DNA of 37,775 nt from Mesorhizobium sp. ORS 3359 (GCA_000824845.1 CCNC01000129.1:1-37775); one strand, 5' to 3'. Positions 23,932 to 33,816 are shown, numbered from the stretch's first letter. Notes: generated from the sequence alone by a model not told the origin. Numbers and translations are program-made.

Positions 23932-24312
23932 CCAGACGCGGCAAAGCCGACGGCGGCGGGTTTTATGCTCGACTGGTCAACGGCCCAAGAAAATGCCATG
24001 TGGTCACGTCATCCTGGAATGACGGGCGCCGCTGCGGCGTACGTTCGGCAAACTTAATCTTGGCTGATCCGTTTTTCGCGCCAGTCGGCTCGGCAGCATT
24101 TCTAAGCAAACATCGGACGCTCCTATCCGCCGTGCGAGGTACTTTGTCACGTGAGCCGCCCGCACGAAGGAACGGGCGACAAGTCCTTCGAGCGGTAGGG
24201 CTGATTGAACGTCGCTTGGCGAGATCGCTGTGGGAGCCTTGGCGGTCTGGCCCCGACCAAGTCGACCCGGCTGACCACCGATATCCGTACGATTGCCGGC
24301 ACAGTGATCAGG
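23932..24312. other. Intergenic region downstream of fixS
   Basis: About 380 bases between the ubiM operon promoter and the end of fixS. I see no coding signature, no repeat and no clear terminator. Confidence 0.4.
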
Positions 24313-24468
24313 TCAGCGTTCCAGCTTGTCGTCCCAGTCGATGAGGATGCGCTCAGCGGCCCCGTGGAGATCCTCGTATTGACCACTGCTCAATGCCCAT
24401 AGAAAGCCGGATAGCCCAAGCGCGCCAAGGAACAGCGCTGCTGGTACCAGGTAGACGAGCGTCGTCAT
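24313..24468 (-). CDS. fixS: cbb3 oxidase assembly protein FixS/CcoS
   Basis: A 51-residue protein starting MTTLVYLVPAALFLGALGLS: one N-terminal membrane helix, then FLWALSSGQYEDLHGAAERI and an acidic tail (LIDWDD), the standard CcoS pattern. It is required for maturation of the cbb3-type oxidase. The ATG overlaps the fixI stop (ATGA). It is the last gene of fixGHIS. Confidence 0.9.
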   Translation of the reverse strand: MTTLVYLVPAALFLGALGLSGFLWALSSGQYEDLHGAAERILIDWDDKLER

Positions 24469-26747
24469 GAGGGCTGCCCCCATGGGCGAATGCCCGCGCG
24501 CGTTGCCGAAGGAGCCGTCGTGGTGGGTGCAAAGCCTTGCAGGCGCAGGGCGTTTCCAATGACAAGCAGCGAGGAAGCGGACATGGCGATCGCCGCGATG
24601 AGCGGCGTCACGTGTCCGAGAATGGCGATCGGCACGGCAAAGGCATTATAGACGATCGCGATGGCGATGTTCTGGCGGATGAGCCGGCCGGCCTTGCGCG
24701 AAACCTCCATGGCGAGTGGGACCGCGAGGAGGCTTTCGCGCAGGAAGACGAAGTCCGCGGCCTTGCGGCCGATGTCGGCCGCGGTCGCCGGGGCGATCGA
24801 GACATGAGCCGCGCGCAGTGCCGGCGTGTCGTTGAGGCCGTCGCCCACCATCAGCACCTTATGATCGGCACGGGTCAGCGCTTCGATCCACTCGACCTTG
24901 CCCGAGGGCAGCAGCGCCGGCACGAAATTCTCGATTCCCAACTTGTCGGCAACCTCGCTGCAGGCCCTCTCGGTATCGCCGGACAGCATATCGACCGACA
25001 CGCCCGCCCCCTTCAACTGCTGGATTGCCGCCTTGGCATCCGATCGAGGCGCGTCCTCGAAGGCGAAGCATGCGACGATGCTCCCATTCTTCGAAAGCAC
25101 CGTGCCGCCATAGCCGCCGATCTTGCCTTCGCCGCCGGTGCGAGCCTTCCACCCGGCCCATCCGCGCCGGCCCAGGCGCCAAATATCATTCCCGGCGGTC
25201 GCTTCGATGCCGAAGCCGGGTTCTTCGCGCACGAAGTCGAGCTTGGCCTCACCGGCAAAGCCCGCATAGGCGGCAATGGCCTTTGAAAACGGGTGCCGCG
25301 AATGGGCTGCCATGTCAGCCGCCATCGCGAGCATGGTCGGATCGATCTCGGACGCGTTGATGAGCCTCGGCTGCCCCATGGTCAGCGTTCCGGTCTTGTC
25401 GAACACGGCCGTGTCGATTGCAGCGAGACGCTCCATGGCCGAGCCGTCCTTGACCATGACGCCGGCCTCGAACAGGCGCCAGGCCGCCACGACCTGGACG
25501 ATCGGCACCGCAAGGCCGAGCGCGCACGGGCACGTGATGATGAGCACGGCGATGGCGATGGTGACGGCGCGGTGCCAATCGCCGGACACGGCCATCCAGC
25601 CGAGGAATGTTGCAAAGGCCGCCAGGTGGACGACGGGCGCATAGAGCGACGACACCCGGTCGGCAATCCGCCGGTAGCGCGAGCGGCCGCCTTCGGCGGC
25701 TTCCATCAGCCGAACCATCTCCGCCAGGAAGGAGTCCTTCGCGGCGGCAGTGGCCTGCATCGTCAGCGGACCAGTGAGGTTGAGCGTGCCTGCCTGGACG
25801 CGTGAGCCGACACTCACGGCTTTGGGTGCGCTCTCGCCTGAGACGATCGAGCAATCGAGGTCGGAATTCCCGCTGATCACATCGCCGTCGACCGGTATCC
25901 GCTCTCCGGCCGCAATGAGCAGGCGCATCCCCGGGACCAATTCGGCGACCGGCACATACTCGCGCGTGCCGTCGTCCCGCAGGACCACCGAGCCCCGTGC
26001 CGCCAGCCTTGAGAGGCCGTTGACGGCTGTTCGCGCGCGCTCGCGCATCACATGGTCCAGCGTGCGGCCGATCAGCAGGAAGAAAAGCAGCGAGACCGAG
26101 GCGTCGAAATAGGCATGCTCGCCGTGATTGATGGTCTCATAGAGGCTCATCGCGTAGGCGAGCGACACCCCCACCGCGATCGGCACGTCCATGTTCATCC
26201 GGCCGTGGCGGAGCGCGTTTGCCGCGGAGCGGAAGTAGATGCCGCCGGCGAAGGCGAGAGCCGGAATGGCGATCAGCGCGGACAGCCAATGGAAAAGATC
26301 CCGCGTCGCGCCTTCCGCGCCCGACCAGACCGATACCGAGAGCAGCATGATATTGCCGGCCGCGAAGCCGGCCACGGCGACGGCGCGGATCAACTCCGAA
26401 AGCGTCTTGTCCTTCTCGTGAATTTCCGGGTCGAACAGGTGCGCCTGATAGCCCAGCCGACCGAGCACGGCAAAGAATGGCGGGACGCCGTCTCCTTGCC
26501 AGCGGATCGACACACGCTTCGTCGACAGGTTGACGCGAGCGGACGCGACATTCTCGACCCTGCCGAGCGCGGCCTCGATCGCTTGAATGCACGCCCCGCA
26601 ATGAACCGCCGGCACCGACAGCTCGGTCTGGTGAACGTCGCCGCCAAGAGAGCGGCTGGCCAGCTTGATCTCGTCGCTCGACGGCGAAGCGGACGCTGCG
26701 TTGGCGACCTCCAACGCCATTTCGGCGCCTGGCGCGCAGCAGCTCAT
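24465..26747 (-). CDS. fixI: Copper-transporting P-type ATPase FixI/CcoI
   Basis: A 760-residue P1B-type ATPase that supplies copper for the CuB centre of cbb3 oxidase. The N-terminal heavy-metal domain has HCGAC (C50, C53), followed by eight predicted membrane helices. The actuator loop carries SGES (about 303-306), the transport site is TCPCAL (C406, C408), the phosphorylation site is DKTGTLT (D450), HP occurs in SRHPFSKA, and the hinge is GDGLNDTPAL. MSCC at the extreme N-terminus adds a second metal-binding pair. Its start overlaps the fixH stop (ATGA) and its stop overlaps fixS. Confidence 0.95.
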   Translation of the reverse strand: MSCCAPGAEMALEVANAASASPSSDEIKLASRSLGGDVHQTELSVPAVHCGACIQAIEAALGRVENVASARVNLSTKRVSIRWQGDGVPPFFAVLGRLGYQAHLFDPEIHEKDKTLSELIRAVAVAGFAAGNIMLLSVSVWSGAEGATRDLFHWLSALIAIPALAFAGGIYFRSAANALRHGRMNMDVPIAVGVSLAYAMSLYETINHGEHAYFDASVSLLFFLLIGRTLDHVMRERARTAVNGLSRLAARGSVVLRDDGTREYVPVAELVPGMRLLIAAGERIPVDGDVISGNSDLDCSIVSGESAPKAVSVGSRVQAGTLNLTGPLTMQATAAAKDSFLAEMVRLMEAAEGGRSRYRRIADRVSSLYAPVVHLAAFATFLGWMAVSGDWHRAVTIAIAVLIITCPCALGLAVPIVQVVAAWRLFEAGVMVKDGSAMERLAAIDTAVFDKTGTLTMGQPRLINASEIDPTMLAMAADMAAHSRHPFSKAIAAYAGFAGEAKLDFVREEPGFGIEATAGNDIWRLGRRGWAGWKARTGGEGKIGGYGGTVLSKNGSIVACFAFEDAPRSDAKAAIQQLKGAGVSVDMLSGDTERACSEVADKLGIENFVPALLPSGKVEWIEALTRADHKVLMVGDGLNDTPALRAAHVSIAPATAADIGRKAADFVFLRESLLAVPLAMEVSRKAGRLIRQNIAIAIVYNAFAVPIAILGHVTPLIAAIAMSASSLLVIGNALRLQGFAPTTTAPSATRAGIRPWGQPS

Positions 26748-27259
26748 TGCAGGGCTCCTTTCACGATCATGATGCGGCGGACATCGCGAAACGGTGACGT
26801 CAGTCCCGCGTCCGCATCGATCTCCACGATCCAGACGCCATCCTTCGGCGTGTGCCGGGCGGCAAACTCCTGCCTATCGACAGCAGAGCCGCCGGAGGCT
26901 GCGGCAAGTGTCAGGGCTTCGTCCTCGGCCTCGTAGGCCGGGTGGCGGAACAGCATCCTGACGCCGTGCAGCGGCACCGGTTTGCCCTGGCTGTCGACAA
27001 GGCCGTAGCGGACCTCGCGGGAAGCGATGGTGAGCTTGCCCGTCCAGCCGAGCGCCGCCTGCGCCCTTCCTTTCTTCGCTTCCTCGTTGAACTGCTGGCT
27101 GGCGACATAGGTGTTCTCGACGACGAGGCCGGTCCAGCTCTTTTGGGCGAGCGTGGCCATCGTGACGTTGACCCCGATCACCACCGCGAAGAAGGCAATG
27201 ATGGAGATCAGCATATGCCTGCCGGTGAACTCGCGCGGTTTCCGCGTATCGGTGCTCAT
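26744..27259 (-). CDS. fixH: cbb3 oxidase accessory protein FixH/CcoH
   Basis: A 171-residue membrane-anchored protein with one N-terminal transmembrane helix (about 15-38, MLISIIAFFAVVIGVNVTMA) and the conserved LVVENTYVASQQFNE just after it. The remainder is a periplasmic beta-rich domain ending with the family pattern IVEIDADAGLTSPF. It is needed for oxidase assembly. It overlaps fixG and fixI by ATGA junctions, giving tight stoichiometric coupling. Confidence 0.93.
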   Translation of the reverse strand: MSTDTRKPREFTGRHMLISIIAFFAVVIGVNVTMATLAQKSWTGLVVENTYVASQQFNEEAKKGRAQAALGWTGKLTIASREVRYGLVDSQGKPVPLHGVRMLFRHPAYEAEDEALTLAAASGGSAVDRQEFAARHTPKDGVWIVEIDADAGLTSPFRDVRRIMIVKGALQ

Positions 27260-28815
27260 CTGCCGTTCTCCGGTGCGTTGAAACTGGCGGTGTATTCGGC
27301 GGTTTCGGAACTCGCCTGGTCGTCGATGCGAAATTCGAAGCGTTGCACCGGCCTCTTGATCTCGCCCGCGGGTTGCCGAACGAAGACCTTCAGCGTCTTC
27401 AGCCGGTCGGGTTCGACCGAGATGGAAAATGAGCGGCTTGGGGGCTGGTCGATGCCGACGACGCTCATCTCACCGCCGTCGAGACCCTCAAGCGTCACCT
27501 CGATCGTCCTCGGTTCGGGTATCATGTTGAGCAGCTTGACGGTGTAGCCGTTTCGGATCGAGCCGTCCGAAAGTGTCACGAACTGCGGATTTCTGTCGTG
27601 CAGGACATTCAGCTCCAGCCGTTCGCGCGTCAGCAGCGAATAGACGAGCACCAGCCCGATCGCCGACCACACACCGAGATAGATGTAGGTGCGCAGCCGG
27701 AAGATCTCGCCCAGATGGAAATGTGCCAAGCCGTCGACGAAGCTGCCGCTCGCCGTTCTCACGAGCGCCGGGTTGACCGGTCCGGTGCCGCCGGCGGTTG
27801 CCAGCGCCATGTTGGCGTTGTAGTCCGCCAGCGTCGCGTAGGAGATCAGCCCGCGTTCGCGGCCGAGCTTGTCCATGATGCCGTCGCAGGCGTCGATGCA
27901 CAGGGCGCAGGTGATGCATTCCAGCTGCTGGCCGTCGCGGATGTCGATCCCCATGGGGCAGACGGCGACACAGGCATTGCAGTCGACGCAGTCGCCGACC
28001 GCCTGTCCAGCCGCCAACGCCTTCTTGGCATGACGCGAACGTGGTTCGCCGCGCCAGTCATTGTAGGTCACCGTCAACGAATTTTCGTCGAGCATGGCGG
28101 CCTGGATGCGCGGCCACGGGCACATGTAGGTGCAGACCTGCTCGCGCATCAGCCCGCCCAACACATAGGTGGTGCCGGTAAGCACGGCGATCGTACCATA
28201 GGCGACGGGGGCGGCCGTGCCGCTCAAGACTTCGCCAAGCAGCTTCGGCGCGTCGGCAAAGTAAAAGATCCAAGCGCCGCCTGTGGCGACTGCGATGACC
28301 ATCCAGATAGCATGCTTGGATGTGCGCAGGAAAAGCTTGCGCGCGCTCCAGGGGGCGGCGTCCAGCTTCATGCGGGCATTGCGCTCGCCTTCGATCGCGC
28401 GTTCCACGACCAGGAACAGGTCAACCCAGACGGTCTGCGGGCAGGTATAGCCGCACCAGGCCCGCCCGACCGTCGATGTGACCAGGAAAAGGCCGACGCC
28501 TGCCATCATGAGAAGTCCGGCGACGTAGTAGAACTCCTGCGGCCAGATCTCGATGAAGAAGAAGTAGAAACGGCGGTTTGCCAGATCGATGAGAACGGCC
28601 TGATCGGGTGCGAAAGGTCCCCGATCCCAGCGCAGCCAGGGGGTCAGGTAATAGATGCCGAGCGTGATCGCCATCACCAGCCATTTGAACTGGCGGAAAC
28701 GGCCGGAGGCGCGTTTCGGAAAGATCTTCCTGCGCGCCGCGTAGAGCGGCTGTCGCGTCTTGGCGGAGTTGACCGCTTCGGCCTCGAGCCGTTTTATCTG
28801 CTTGTTATCAAGCAC
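27256..28815 (-). CDS. fixG: Cytochrome c oxidase accessory protein FixG/CcoG
   Basis: A 519-residue membrane iron-sulfur protein with several N-terminal membrane helices (including LVMAITLGIYYLTPWL), the CGYTCPQTVW motif and a two-cluster ferredoxin segment (CVDCNACVAVCPMGIDI, then CITCALCIDACD). A C-terminal Ig-like periplasmic domain follows. CcoG-type proteins act in cbb3 maturation, with a proposed copper-reductase role. The start is GTG 28815, with GGAG 6 bases upstream. It begins fixGHIS, about 200 bases downstream of fixP, behind its own FixK-like box. Confidence 0.95.
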   Translation of the reverse strand: MLDNKQIKRLEAEAVNSAKTRQPLYAARRKIFPKRASGRFRQFKWLVMAITLGIYYLTPWLRWDRGPFAPDQAVLIDLANRRFYFFFIEIWPQEFYYVAGLLMMAGVGLFLVTSTVGRAWCGYTCPQTVWVDLFLVVERAIEGERNARMKLDAAPWSARKLFLRTSKHAIWMVIAVATGGAWIFYFADAPKLLGEVLSGTAAPVAYGTIAVLTGTTYVLGGLMREQVCTYMCPWPRIQAAMLDENSLTVTYNDWRGEPRSRHAKKALAAGQAVGDCVDCNACVAVCPMGIDIRDGQQLECITCALCIDACDGIMDKLGRERGLISYATLADYNANMALATAGGTGPVNPALVRTASGSFVDGLAHFHLGEIFRLRTYIYLGVWSAIGLVLVYSLLTRERLELNVLHDRNPQFVTLSDGSIRNGYTVKLLNMIPEPRTIEVTLEGLDGGEMSVVGIDQPPSRSFSISVEPDRLKTLKVFVRQPAGEIKRPVQRFEFRIDDQASSETAEYTASFNAPENGR

Positions 28816-28916
28816 GAGAAGCTCCGGTGACCAGCGACGATGTTCGCGGCCGACACTCGACTACGGGTTCTGGCCGATGGTCGGGTGACCCTTGCCGCAT
28901 GGCGAGCAGCGTCGCG

Positions 28917-28930
28917 TTGAGGAAGTTCAA
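28917..28930. promoter_or_regulatory. FixK/FNR-type box upstream of fixG
   Basis: TTGAGGAAGTTCAA has the TTGA-N6-TCAA core of FixK/FNR sites and lies about 100 bases upstream of the fixG start, allowing fixGHIS its own microaerobic promoter. Confidence 0.6.
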
Positions 28931-28953
28931 TCGCGGACTGCCGCAACGCGGTC

Positions 28954-28977
28954 GAGGCCCGGCTCGCGCCGGGCCTC
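28954..28977 (-). terminator. Strong GC hairpin after fixP
   Basis: Perfect 10-bp arms (28954-28963 and 28968-28977, GAGGCCCGGC and its complement) around TCGC, 39 bases past the fixP stop and just before the fixG FixK-like box. No U-tract follows, so it may attenuate rather than fully terminate, or stabilise the fixNOQP mRNA 3' end. Confidence 0.55.
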
Positions 28978-29015
28978 GTCGCTTGGCGGGGGGAGGGCCG
29001 AGAACAGGCCGCCGC

Positions 29016-29879
29016 CTATTCTCCGCCGCCAAGCGAATGGACATAGACTGCAAGTTCCTTGACCTTGATCTCGCCGAGGCGCTCGATCCAGGCGGGCATC
29101 ACCCCGCTCTTCGGGGCTCGTACCTGCGAAGCAATGGCAGCTTCGCCGGACCCGTAGAGCCAGATCGCATCGGTCAGATCGGGTGCGCCGAATTCTCTGT
29201 TGCCCTTTGCGTTCTCGCCATGGCAGACAGCGCAGTTTTCCGCGAAGACCTTGGCGCCGGGCTCACTCAGGCTCTTGTCCTTGACGGCCCCCGAAAGGCT
29301 GGCAACGAAAGCGCTGACCTGAGCGATCTGCTCGGGCTGGAGCACATCGGCAAAGGCAGGCATCTCCGACTGGCGGGTGTCACCATCCGCGGTGAAACGA
29401 ATGCCATGCGTGATCGTCTGCTGGATCTGCTCCATCTTGCCTCCCCACAGCCAATCGTCATCGTTGAGGTTCGGAAATCCCTTCGACCCTTGCGCGCCGG
29501 ATCCGTGGCATTGCACGCAGTTGACCCTGAATGCCGCGCCGCCGGCCGAGACGGCAAACTCGCGCAGCGCATCGTCGCCCGCGATTTCGGAGACGCTCTT
29601 GGACTTGATCGCCGCGACATATTTGGCCTTGGCGGCTTCCGCCGCGGCCATCTCGTTCTTGACGTCGTTACGGCTGGAGAAGCCCAGAACGCCCCTGGTG
29701 GCGGAGCTCAGCATCGGCCAGGCAGGGTAGGCGATGGTGTAGCCGATCGCCCAGGCGATGGTGACGTAGAAGGTGATCACCCACCAGCGCGGAAGGGGGT
29801 TGTTGAGTTCCCTGATGCCGTCCCACTCATGACCGGTGGTTGAGACGCCCGACATTTCATCGATATACTGCGTGCTCAT
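29016..29879 (-). CDS. fixP: cbb3 oxidase dihaem cytochrome c subunit FixP/CcoP
   Basis: A 287-residue protein with an N-terminal cytoplasmic stretch, a membrane helix (about 33-52, WWVITFYVTIAWAIGYTIAY) and two periplasmic class I cytochrome c domains with CVQCH (C121-H125) and CAVCH (C216-H220). It passes electrons to FixO and FixN. The start at 29879 follows the fixQ stop by two bases. Confidence 0.95.
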   Translation of the reverse strand: MSTQYIDEMSGVSTTGHEWDGIRELNNPLPRWWVITFYVTIAWAIGYTIAYPAWPMLSSATRGVLGFSSRNDVKNEMAAAEAAKAKYVAAIKSKSVSEIAGDDALREFAVSAGGAAFRVNCVQCHGSGAQGSKGFPNLNDDDWLWGGKMEQIQQTITHGIRFTADGDTRQSEMPAFADVLQPEQIAQVSAFVASLSGAVKDKSLSEPGAKVFAENCAVCHGENAKGNREFGAPDLTDAIWLYGSGEAAIASQVRAPKSGVMPAWIERLGEIKVKELAVYVHSLGGGE

Positions 29880-29881
29880 GA

Positions 29882-30031
29882 TCAGTCGTCTTTGAAGGGG
29901 ATGTGTGCGGCTTCATGAGCCTGACTGTGACCGCCCGGTCGGAGCGCGAAGGCAACGCATCCAGCAAAGAAGAGCACCATGCCAAGCAGGCCACAGCTGT
30001 CGGCAAACTCGCGCATCAGGTTGTAGTCCAT
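29882..30031 (-). CDS. fixQ: cbb3 oxidase small subunit FixQ/CcoQ
   Basis: A 49-residue single-helix membrane protein starting MDYNLMREFADSCGL. The helix (GMVLFFAGCVAFAL) is followed by a polar tail. GAGGAG about 9 bases upstream fixes ATG 30031; the longer in-frame extension upstream overlaps fixO and is spurious. It stabilises FixP in the oxidase complex. Confidence 0.92.
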   Translation of the reverse strand: MDYNLMREFADSCGLLGMVLFFAGCVAFALRPGGHSQAHEAAHIPFKDD

Positions 30032-30044
30032 CGGTTTGTTCTCC

Positions 30045-30776
30045 TCAGCGGTAGCCAACGGCTTCGTCGTAGTTCTTGAAGTCGACAAGAGTGCCGAGCA
30101 TCTGCAGATAGGCGACCAGGGCATCCATCTCGGTCACCTGCTGCGGATTGCCGTCGAAGTCGCCGACCTTGGCTTTCGGATAGCGACTTTCCAGGCCGGA
30201 GGTGTCGGCGTTGGGATCGGCCTGAGCCATCAGATCGGCATCGGCGTGCTTGATCATGTCGTCGGTGTAGGGGACGCCGACGCGCCGGTTGGCGACGAGA
30301 TGCGTGGAGAAGTCCTTCACCTCGATCGGCTTGTCCTTCAGGAAGGCGTACCTCGGCATGATGGATTCCGGCACGACGGAACGCGGATCGGTAAGATGCT
30401 GGACGTGCCAGCTGTTGGAATAGCGGTCGCCGACGCGGGCGAGATCCGGCCCGGTGCGCTTGGATCCCCACTGGAACGGGTGGTCGTACATCGACTCGGC
30501 CGCCAGGCTGTAGTGGCCGTAGCGTTCCACCTCGTCGCGGAAAGGCCTGATCATCTGGCTGTGGCAGAGGTAGCATCCCTCGCGCACATAGATGTTGCGC
30601 CCGGCGAGCTCCAGCGGCGAGTAGGGGCGCATGCCCTCGACCTTCTCGATCGTGTTGTCGAGATAAAAGAGCGGCGCGATCTCGACGATGCCGCCGACGG
30701 TCACGACCAGCAGGGACCCGACGAGAAGGAGCGTGGCGTTCTTCTCGATCAGAGCGTGCTTGTCTATCAAGCCCAT
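30045..30776 (-). CDS. fixO: cbb3 oxidase monohaem cytochrome c subunit FixO/CcoO
   Basis: A 243-residue protein with an N-terminal membrane anchor (about 14-38) and one haem c motif CYLCH (C68-H72) in [19 protein letters not shown], the invariant CcoO block. [31 protein letters not shown] is also a family hallmark. The start overlaps the end of fixN by ten bases. Confidence 0.95.
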   Translation of the reverse strand: MGLIDKHALIEKNATLLLVGSLLVVTVGGIVEIAPLFYLDNTIEKVEGMRPYSPLELAGRNIYVREGCYLCHSQMIRPFRDEVERYGHYSLAAESMYDHPFQWGSKRTGPDLARVGDRYSNSWHVQHLTDPRSVVPESIMPRYAFLKDKPIEVKDFSTHLVANRRVGVPYTDDMIKHADADLMAQADPNADTSGLESRYPKAKVGDFDGNPQQVTEMDALVAYLQMLGTLVDFKNYDEAVGYR

Positions 30777-32398
30777 TTTCTGGCCCCTGATCGCGCAGGC
30801 TGGAGGGCGGCGATAGAGCCGGGCATCGGATCCTCTTCACGTCGGTAGCCACGAATGGTCATGGTGATGTTCCAGGCCATGATCAGCATGCCGGCGAGGT
30901 ACATGGCGCCGCCTGCGGCGCGCATGACGTAGTAAGGGTGTATGGCGGCGACCGTTTCGGCGAAGGAGTAGACGAGGAACCCCTGCTCGTCGTACTCGCG
31001 CCACATCAGCCCCTGCATGATGCCGGAAACCCACATCACGGCCGCGTAGACCACGATCCCGAGCGTCGCCAGCCAGAAGTGCCAGGCGACAAGCCGCAGC
31101 GAATAGAGCCGCTCGCGGTTCCAGAGTTTCGGGACCATGTAATAGATCGCGCCGAACGAGATCATGCCGACCCAGCCGAGCGCGCCGGAATGGACGTGAC
31201 CGATGGTCCAGTCCGTATAGTGCGAGAGCGAGTTGACCGTCTTGATCGACATAATCGGCCCTTCGAAGGTCGACATGCCGTAGAAGGCGACGGCGGCGAC
31301 CATCATGCGGATGATGGGATCGGTGCGCAGCTTGTCCCAGGCGCCGGACAGCGTCATCAGGCCGTTGATCATGCCGCCCCAGGACGGCATCCAAAGCATG
31401 ATCGAGAACACCATGCCCAGCGTCTGTGCCCAGTCTGGCAGGGCGGTGTAGTGGAGGTGATGCGGCCCGGCCCAGATATAGAGGAAGATCAGCGCCCAGA
31501 AGTGGATGATCGACAGCCGGTAGGAATAGACCGGCCGGTTCGCCTGCTTGGGCACGAAGTAATACATCATGCCGAGGAAGCCGGCCGTCAGGAAGAAGCC
31601 CACGGCATTGTGCCCGTACCACCACTGGGTCAGGGCATCCTGAACACCCGAGAATGCCGAGTAGCTCTTCGAGCCGAGGAATGAGACCGGCGTCGAGAGG
31701 TTGTTGACCACATGCAGCATCGCAATGGTTACGATGAAGGAGAGGTAGAACCAGTTGGCTACGTAGATATGCGGTTCCTTGCGCTTCAGGATGGTGCCGA
31801 GGAAAAGGATCAGATACGCGACCCAGACGACTGTCAGCCAGAGGTCGAGATACCATTCCGGCTCGGCATATTCGCGGCCTTCGGTGATGCCCAGCAGATA
31901 GCCGGTCGCGGCCATGACGATGAAAAGCTGATATCCCCAGAAGACGAACCAGGCGAGATTGCTGCCAAACAGCCTGGCACGGGACGTGCGCTGCACGACA
32001 TACATGGATGTGCACAGAAGGGCATTGCCGCCGAAGGCGAAGATGACGCCGGAGGTATGAAGCGGCCTCAGCCGGCCGAAATTGAACCAGGGCTCGATGT
32101 TGAGGTGAGGGAATGCAAGCTGAAGCGCGATCACTACGCCGACCAGCATGCCGACGACGCCCCAGAACACCGTTGCGATGGCGCCGTAGCGGATTGGTCC
32201 ATCCATGTAAGCTGCAGGGTCGATTGGAACTGCCGGCTTGAAGTCGGTGTTGCGCATCAGCATCGCGTTGAAGCCAGCCACGGCGAAGAACAAAACCCAC
32301 ATGTGCTGACGAAATGGTTCATCCACCCCGAAGCCGGCGGCTACGAGGGCGCCAAAAGCAAACAGGCTTAAAAGGACGATCTCTGTGCCAAATTTCAT
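30767..32398 (-). CDS. fixN: cbb3 oxidase catalytic subunit FixN/CcoN
   Basis: A 543-residue, about 12-14-helix haem-copper oxidase subunit, the high-affinity terminal oxidase used in root nodules. Metal ligands are visible: [13 protein letters not shown] (haem b), [11 protein letters not shown] (CuB histidine), [14 protein letters not shown] (CuB pair) and [11 protein letters not shown] (haem ligands). [12 protein letters not shown] carries the tyrosine that cross-links in this family. It is the first gene of fixNOQP. Only a weak ribosome site precedes the ATG; a FixK-like site lies about 80 bases upstream. Confidence 0.96.
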   Translation of the reverse strand: MKFGTEIVLLSLFAFGALVAAGFGVDEPFRQHMWVLFFAVAGFNAMLMRNTDFKPAVPIDPAAYMDGPIRYGAIATVFWGVVGMLVGVVIALQLAFPHLNIEPWFNFGRLRPLHTSGVIFAFGGNALLCTSMYVVQRTSRARLFGSNLAWFVFWGYQLFIVMAATGYLLGITEGREYAEPEWYLDLWLTVVWVAYLILFLGTILKRKEPHIYVANWFYLSFIVTIAMLHVVNNLSTPVSFLGSKSYSAFSGVQDALTQWWYGHNAVGFFLTAGFLGMMYYFVPKQANRPVYSYRLSIIHFWALIFLYIWAGPHHLHYTALPDWAQTLGMVFSIMLWMPSWGGMINGLMTLSGAWDKLRTDPIIRMMVAAVAFYGMSTFEGPIMSIKTVNSLSHYTDWTIGHVHSGALGWVGMISFGAIYYMVPKLWNRERLYSLRLVAWHFWLATLGIVVYAAVMWVSGIMQGLMWREYDEQGFLVYSFAETVAAIHPYYVMRAAGGAMYLAGMLIMAWNITMTIRGYRREEDPMPGSIAALQPARSGARKWA

Positions 32399-32472
32399 CG
32401 CAAGACCCGATCTGGAATGCCGGCGGACGCCAATCCGCGTCGCATCAATTGCGCAGTCGCGGCCTGTTTGCC

Positions 32473-32486
32473 CTGATCCATGTCAG
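32473..32486. promoter_or_regulatory. Imperfect FixK/FNR-like site upstream of fixN
   Basis: On the minus strand this reads CTGACATGGATCAG: the inner TGA-N6-TCA core is intact, but both outer bases differ from TTGAN-N4-NTCAA. It is centred about 80 bases before the fixN ATG, the right place for microaerobic activation. Confidence 0.5.
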
Positions 32487-33426
32487 AGCCGCACGATTTT
32501 GCCACCGGCAGCATCGAATTCGGTGCGATGAGAAGGTGGCGATTGAAGGAGGAAACGCGGTACGGCGAAGCCGGCTTGCTGAAACAAGGCCGCCGCCCCG
32601 GGCCGCTGCGGCGTGGTGGCAATCGCGGGCAATCTGATGACGCGAATGGGCCTGCGAAGTATGGTCGATGGCTTGCCGACGTGGACGAGGATTGGCGAAG
32701 CGCGACCGCCCCGAAGCCAGGCCAATGGCAACACCAAGACACGCGGCAACAGTGCTGGCCAAATCAAACATTTGGCGTCTGTGCCAAGGCCTTCGTCGCC
32801 GACGCTGCGAGCCGCTCGGATCGGACGGGACCGCTGGTCGCCTCTGGCCAGGCCGGCGATCGGCTCGCTATCTACTTCAACCGCAGCACGCTGATGTAGA
32901 GGTGGTCAGCAGTTATTTCATGACCACGTCACGCCTTCAGCGGAACGCCGCGGACGGAAAACCTTGCTCAATTTTCTTGGAATTGCTGGCTGGTCATCCA
33001 TCGCTACGCTTTTGACCCTCGTTCTCAATAGAGCGATCGTATTCATGATCCGACGAGGTTGCGGCCAGGCGCGGGATGAAATCGCGCCCGCATGCCAGCA
33101 ATCGGGCCGTCATCTGTGCACCGTACTGCCCCGATGGCCAAAGGGAACATACGCCCTCCCCCGGCGACAACGTCGTCATTCGACGTGAATTCACGGATTG
33201 TGACCGATGCAATGTTTGCGCGGGCAATCGTCGGGCGACTTGCAAGCCAGGTGTAGGCCTGGCTATACGGGCGGTCATCGCGCAACTTCAAAGGGAGATG
33301 GTCGGCTGGAAAGCGCGAACATTGCGTGGATCAAGCCCGCACAGCAGTTTTTCACCGCGGCTCGACCCACTGAAACCGTGGCTGACTCCATGAGGTGTTT
33401 AAGTTGGAAAAACCGGAGAGAGAAAT
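32487..33426. other. Gene-poor region upstream of fixN
   Basis: About 940 bases in which no open frame resembles a known protein. Frames on both strands are short or overlap each other with GC-rich low-complexity composition. No IS end, tRNA or CRISPR-like repeat was noticed. It is probably eroded sequence. Confidence 0.45.
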
Positions 33427-33690
33427 TTGACAACCGGTAGCAAAATCCCGGTCCGGATCGAGTTGGAGGCCATTAGCTCACACACGGTCGAGCGTTTCGA
33501 AAATTCTCTTCGAAAGCATCCTGAGATCGAAGAATGCTATGCGGTGAGCGGCAAGACGGATTACCTTCTATATGTCTGCGTAAAAGACATCCGGGGCTAC
33601 GAAGAGATCCACCGGGAAGTCCTTTCCAGGCTACCTGGGGTAAGAAAAATTAGGGCGGATATTCCTCTACGTCGTGTCGTTCCATTTTGA
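33427..33690 (+). CDS. Stand-alone Lrp/AsnC ligand-binding (RAM) domain protein
   Basis: An 87-residue protein matching only the C-terminal effector domain of Lrp/AsnC regulators: VERFENSLRKHPEIEECYAVSGKTDYLLYVCVKDIRGYEEIHREVLSRLPGV, including the GKTDY effector-pocket region. The DNA-binding HTH half is absent and the sequence upstream does not encode one. It starts at TTG 33427, preceded by GGAGAGAG. Stand-alone RAM proteins exist and can modulate full-length Lrp by co-assembly; alternatively this is a 5'-truncated remnant. Confidence 0.6.
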   Translation: MTTGSKIPVRIELEAISSHTVERFENSLRKHPEIEECYAVSGKTDYLLYVCVKDIRGYEEIHREVLSRLPGVRKIRADIPLRRVVPF

Positions 33691-33816
33691 TGGATGGCGC
33701 GGCCCGAGCGCGTCCACGAAATCTTCATTTAGGTGGAGGTAAGGCGCTTCTAAATTGCCGAGAGGCTGGCTGACGTTGCCGGCGATTTTGATACGAGAGG
33801 AAGATACGTGTTGAGA

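Noticed and set aside
23932..24312. Short plus-strand frames downstream of fixS
   Set aside because: No ribosome site, no family resemblance and overlapping frames on both strands.
27598..28830. Plus-strand frame of 410 codons
   Set aside because: Antisense to fixG, whose ferredoxin motifs are unmistakable.
30837..32300. Minus-strand frame of 487 codons overlapping fixN
   Set aside because: Out-of-frame shadow of fixN with Arg/His-rich composition typical of GC-rich off-frames.
32444..32448. TTGAT half-site 50 bases upstream of fixN (minus strand)
   Set aside because: No matching ATCAA at the right spacing; the dyad at 32473-32486 is a better candidate.
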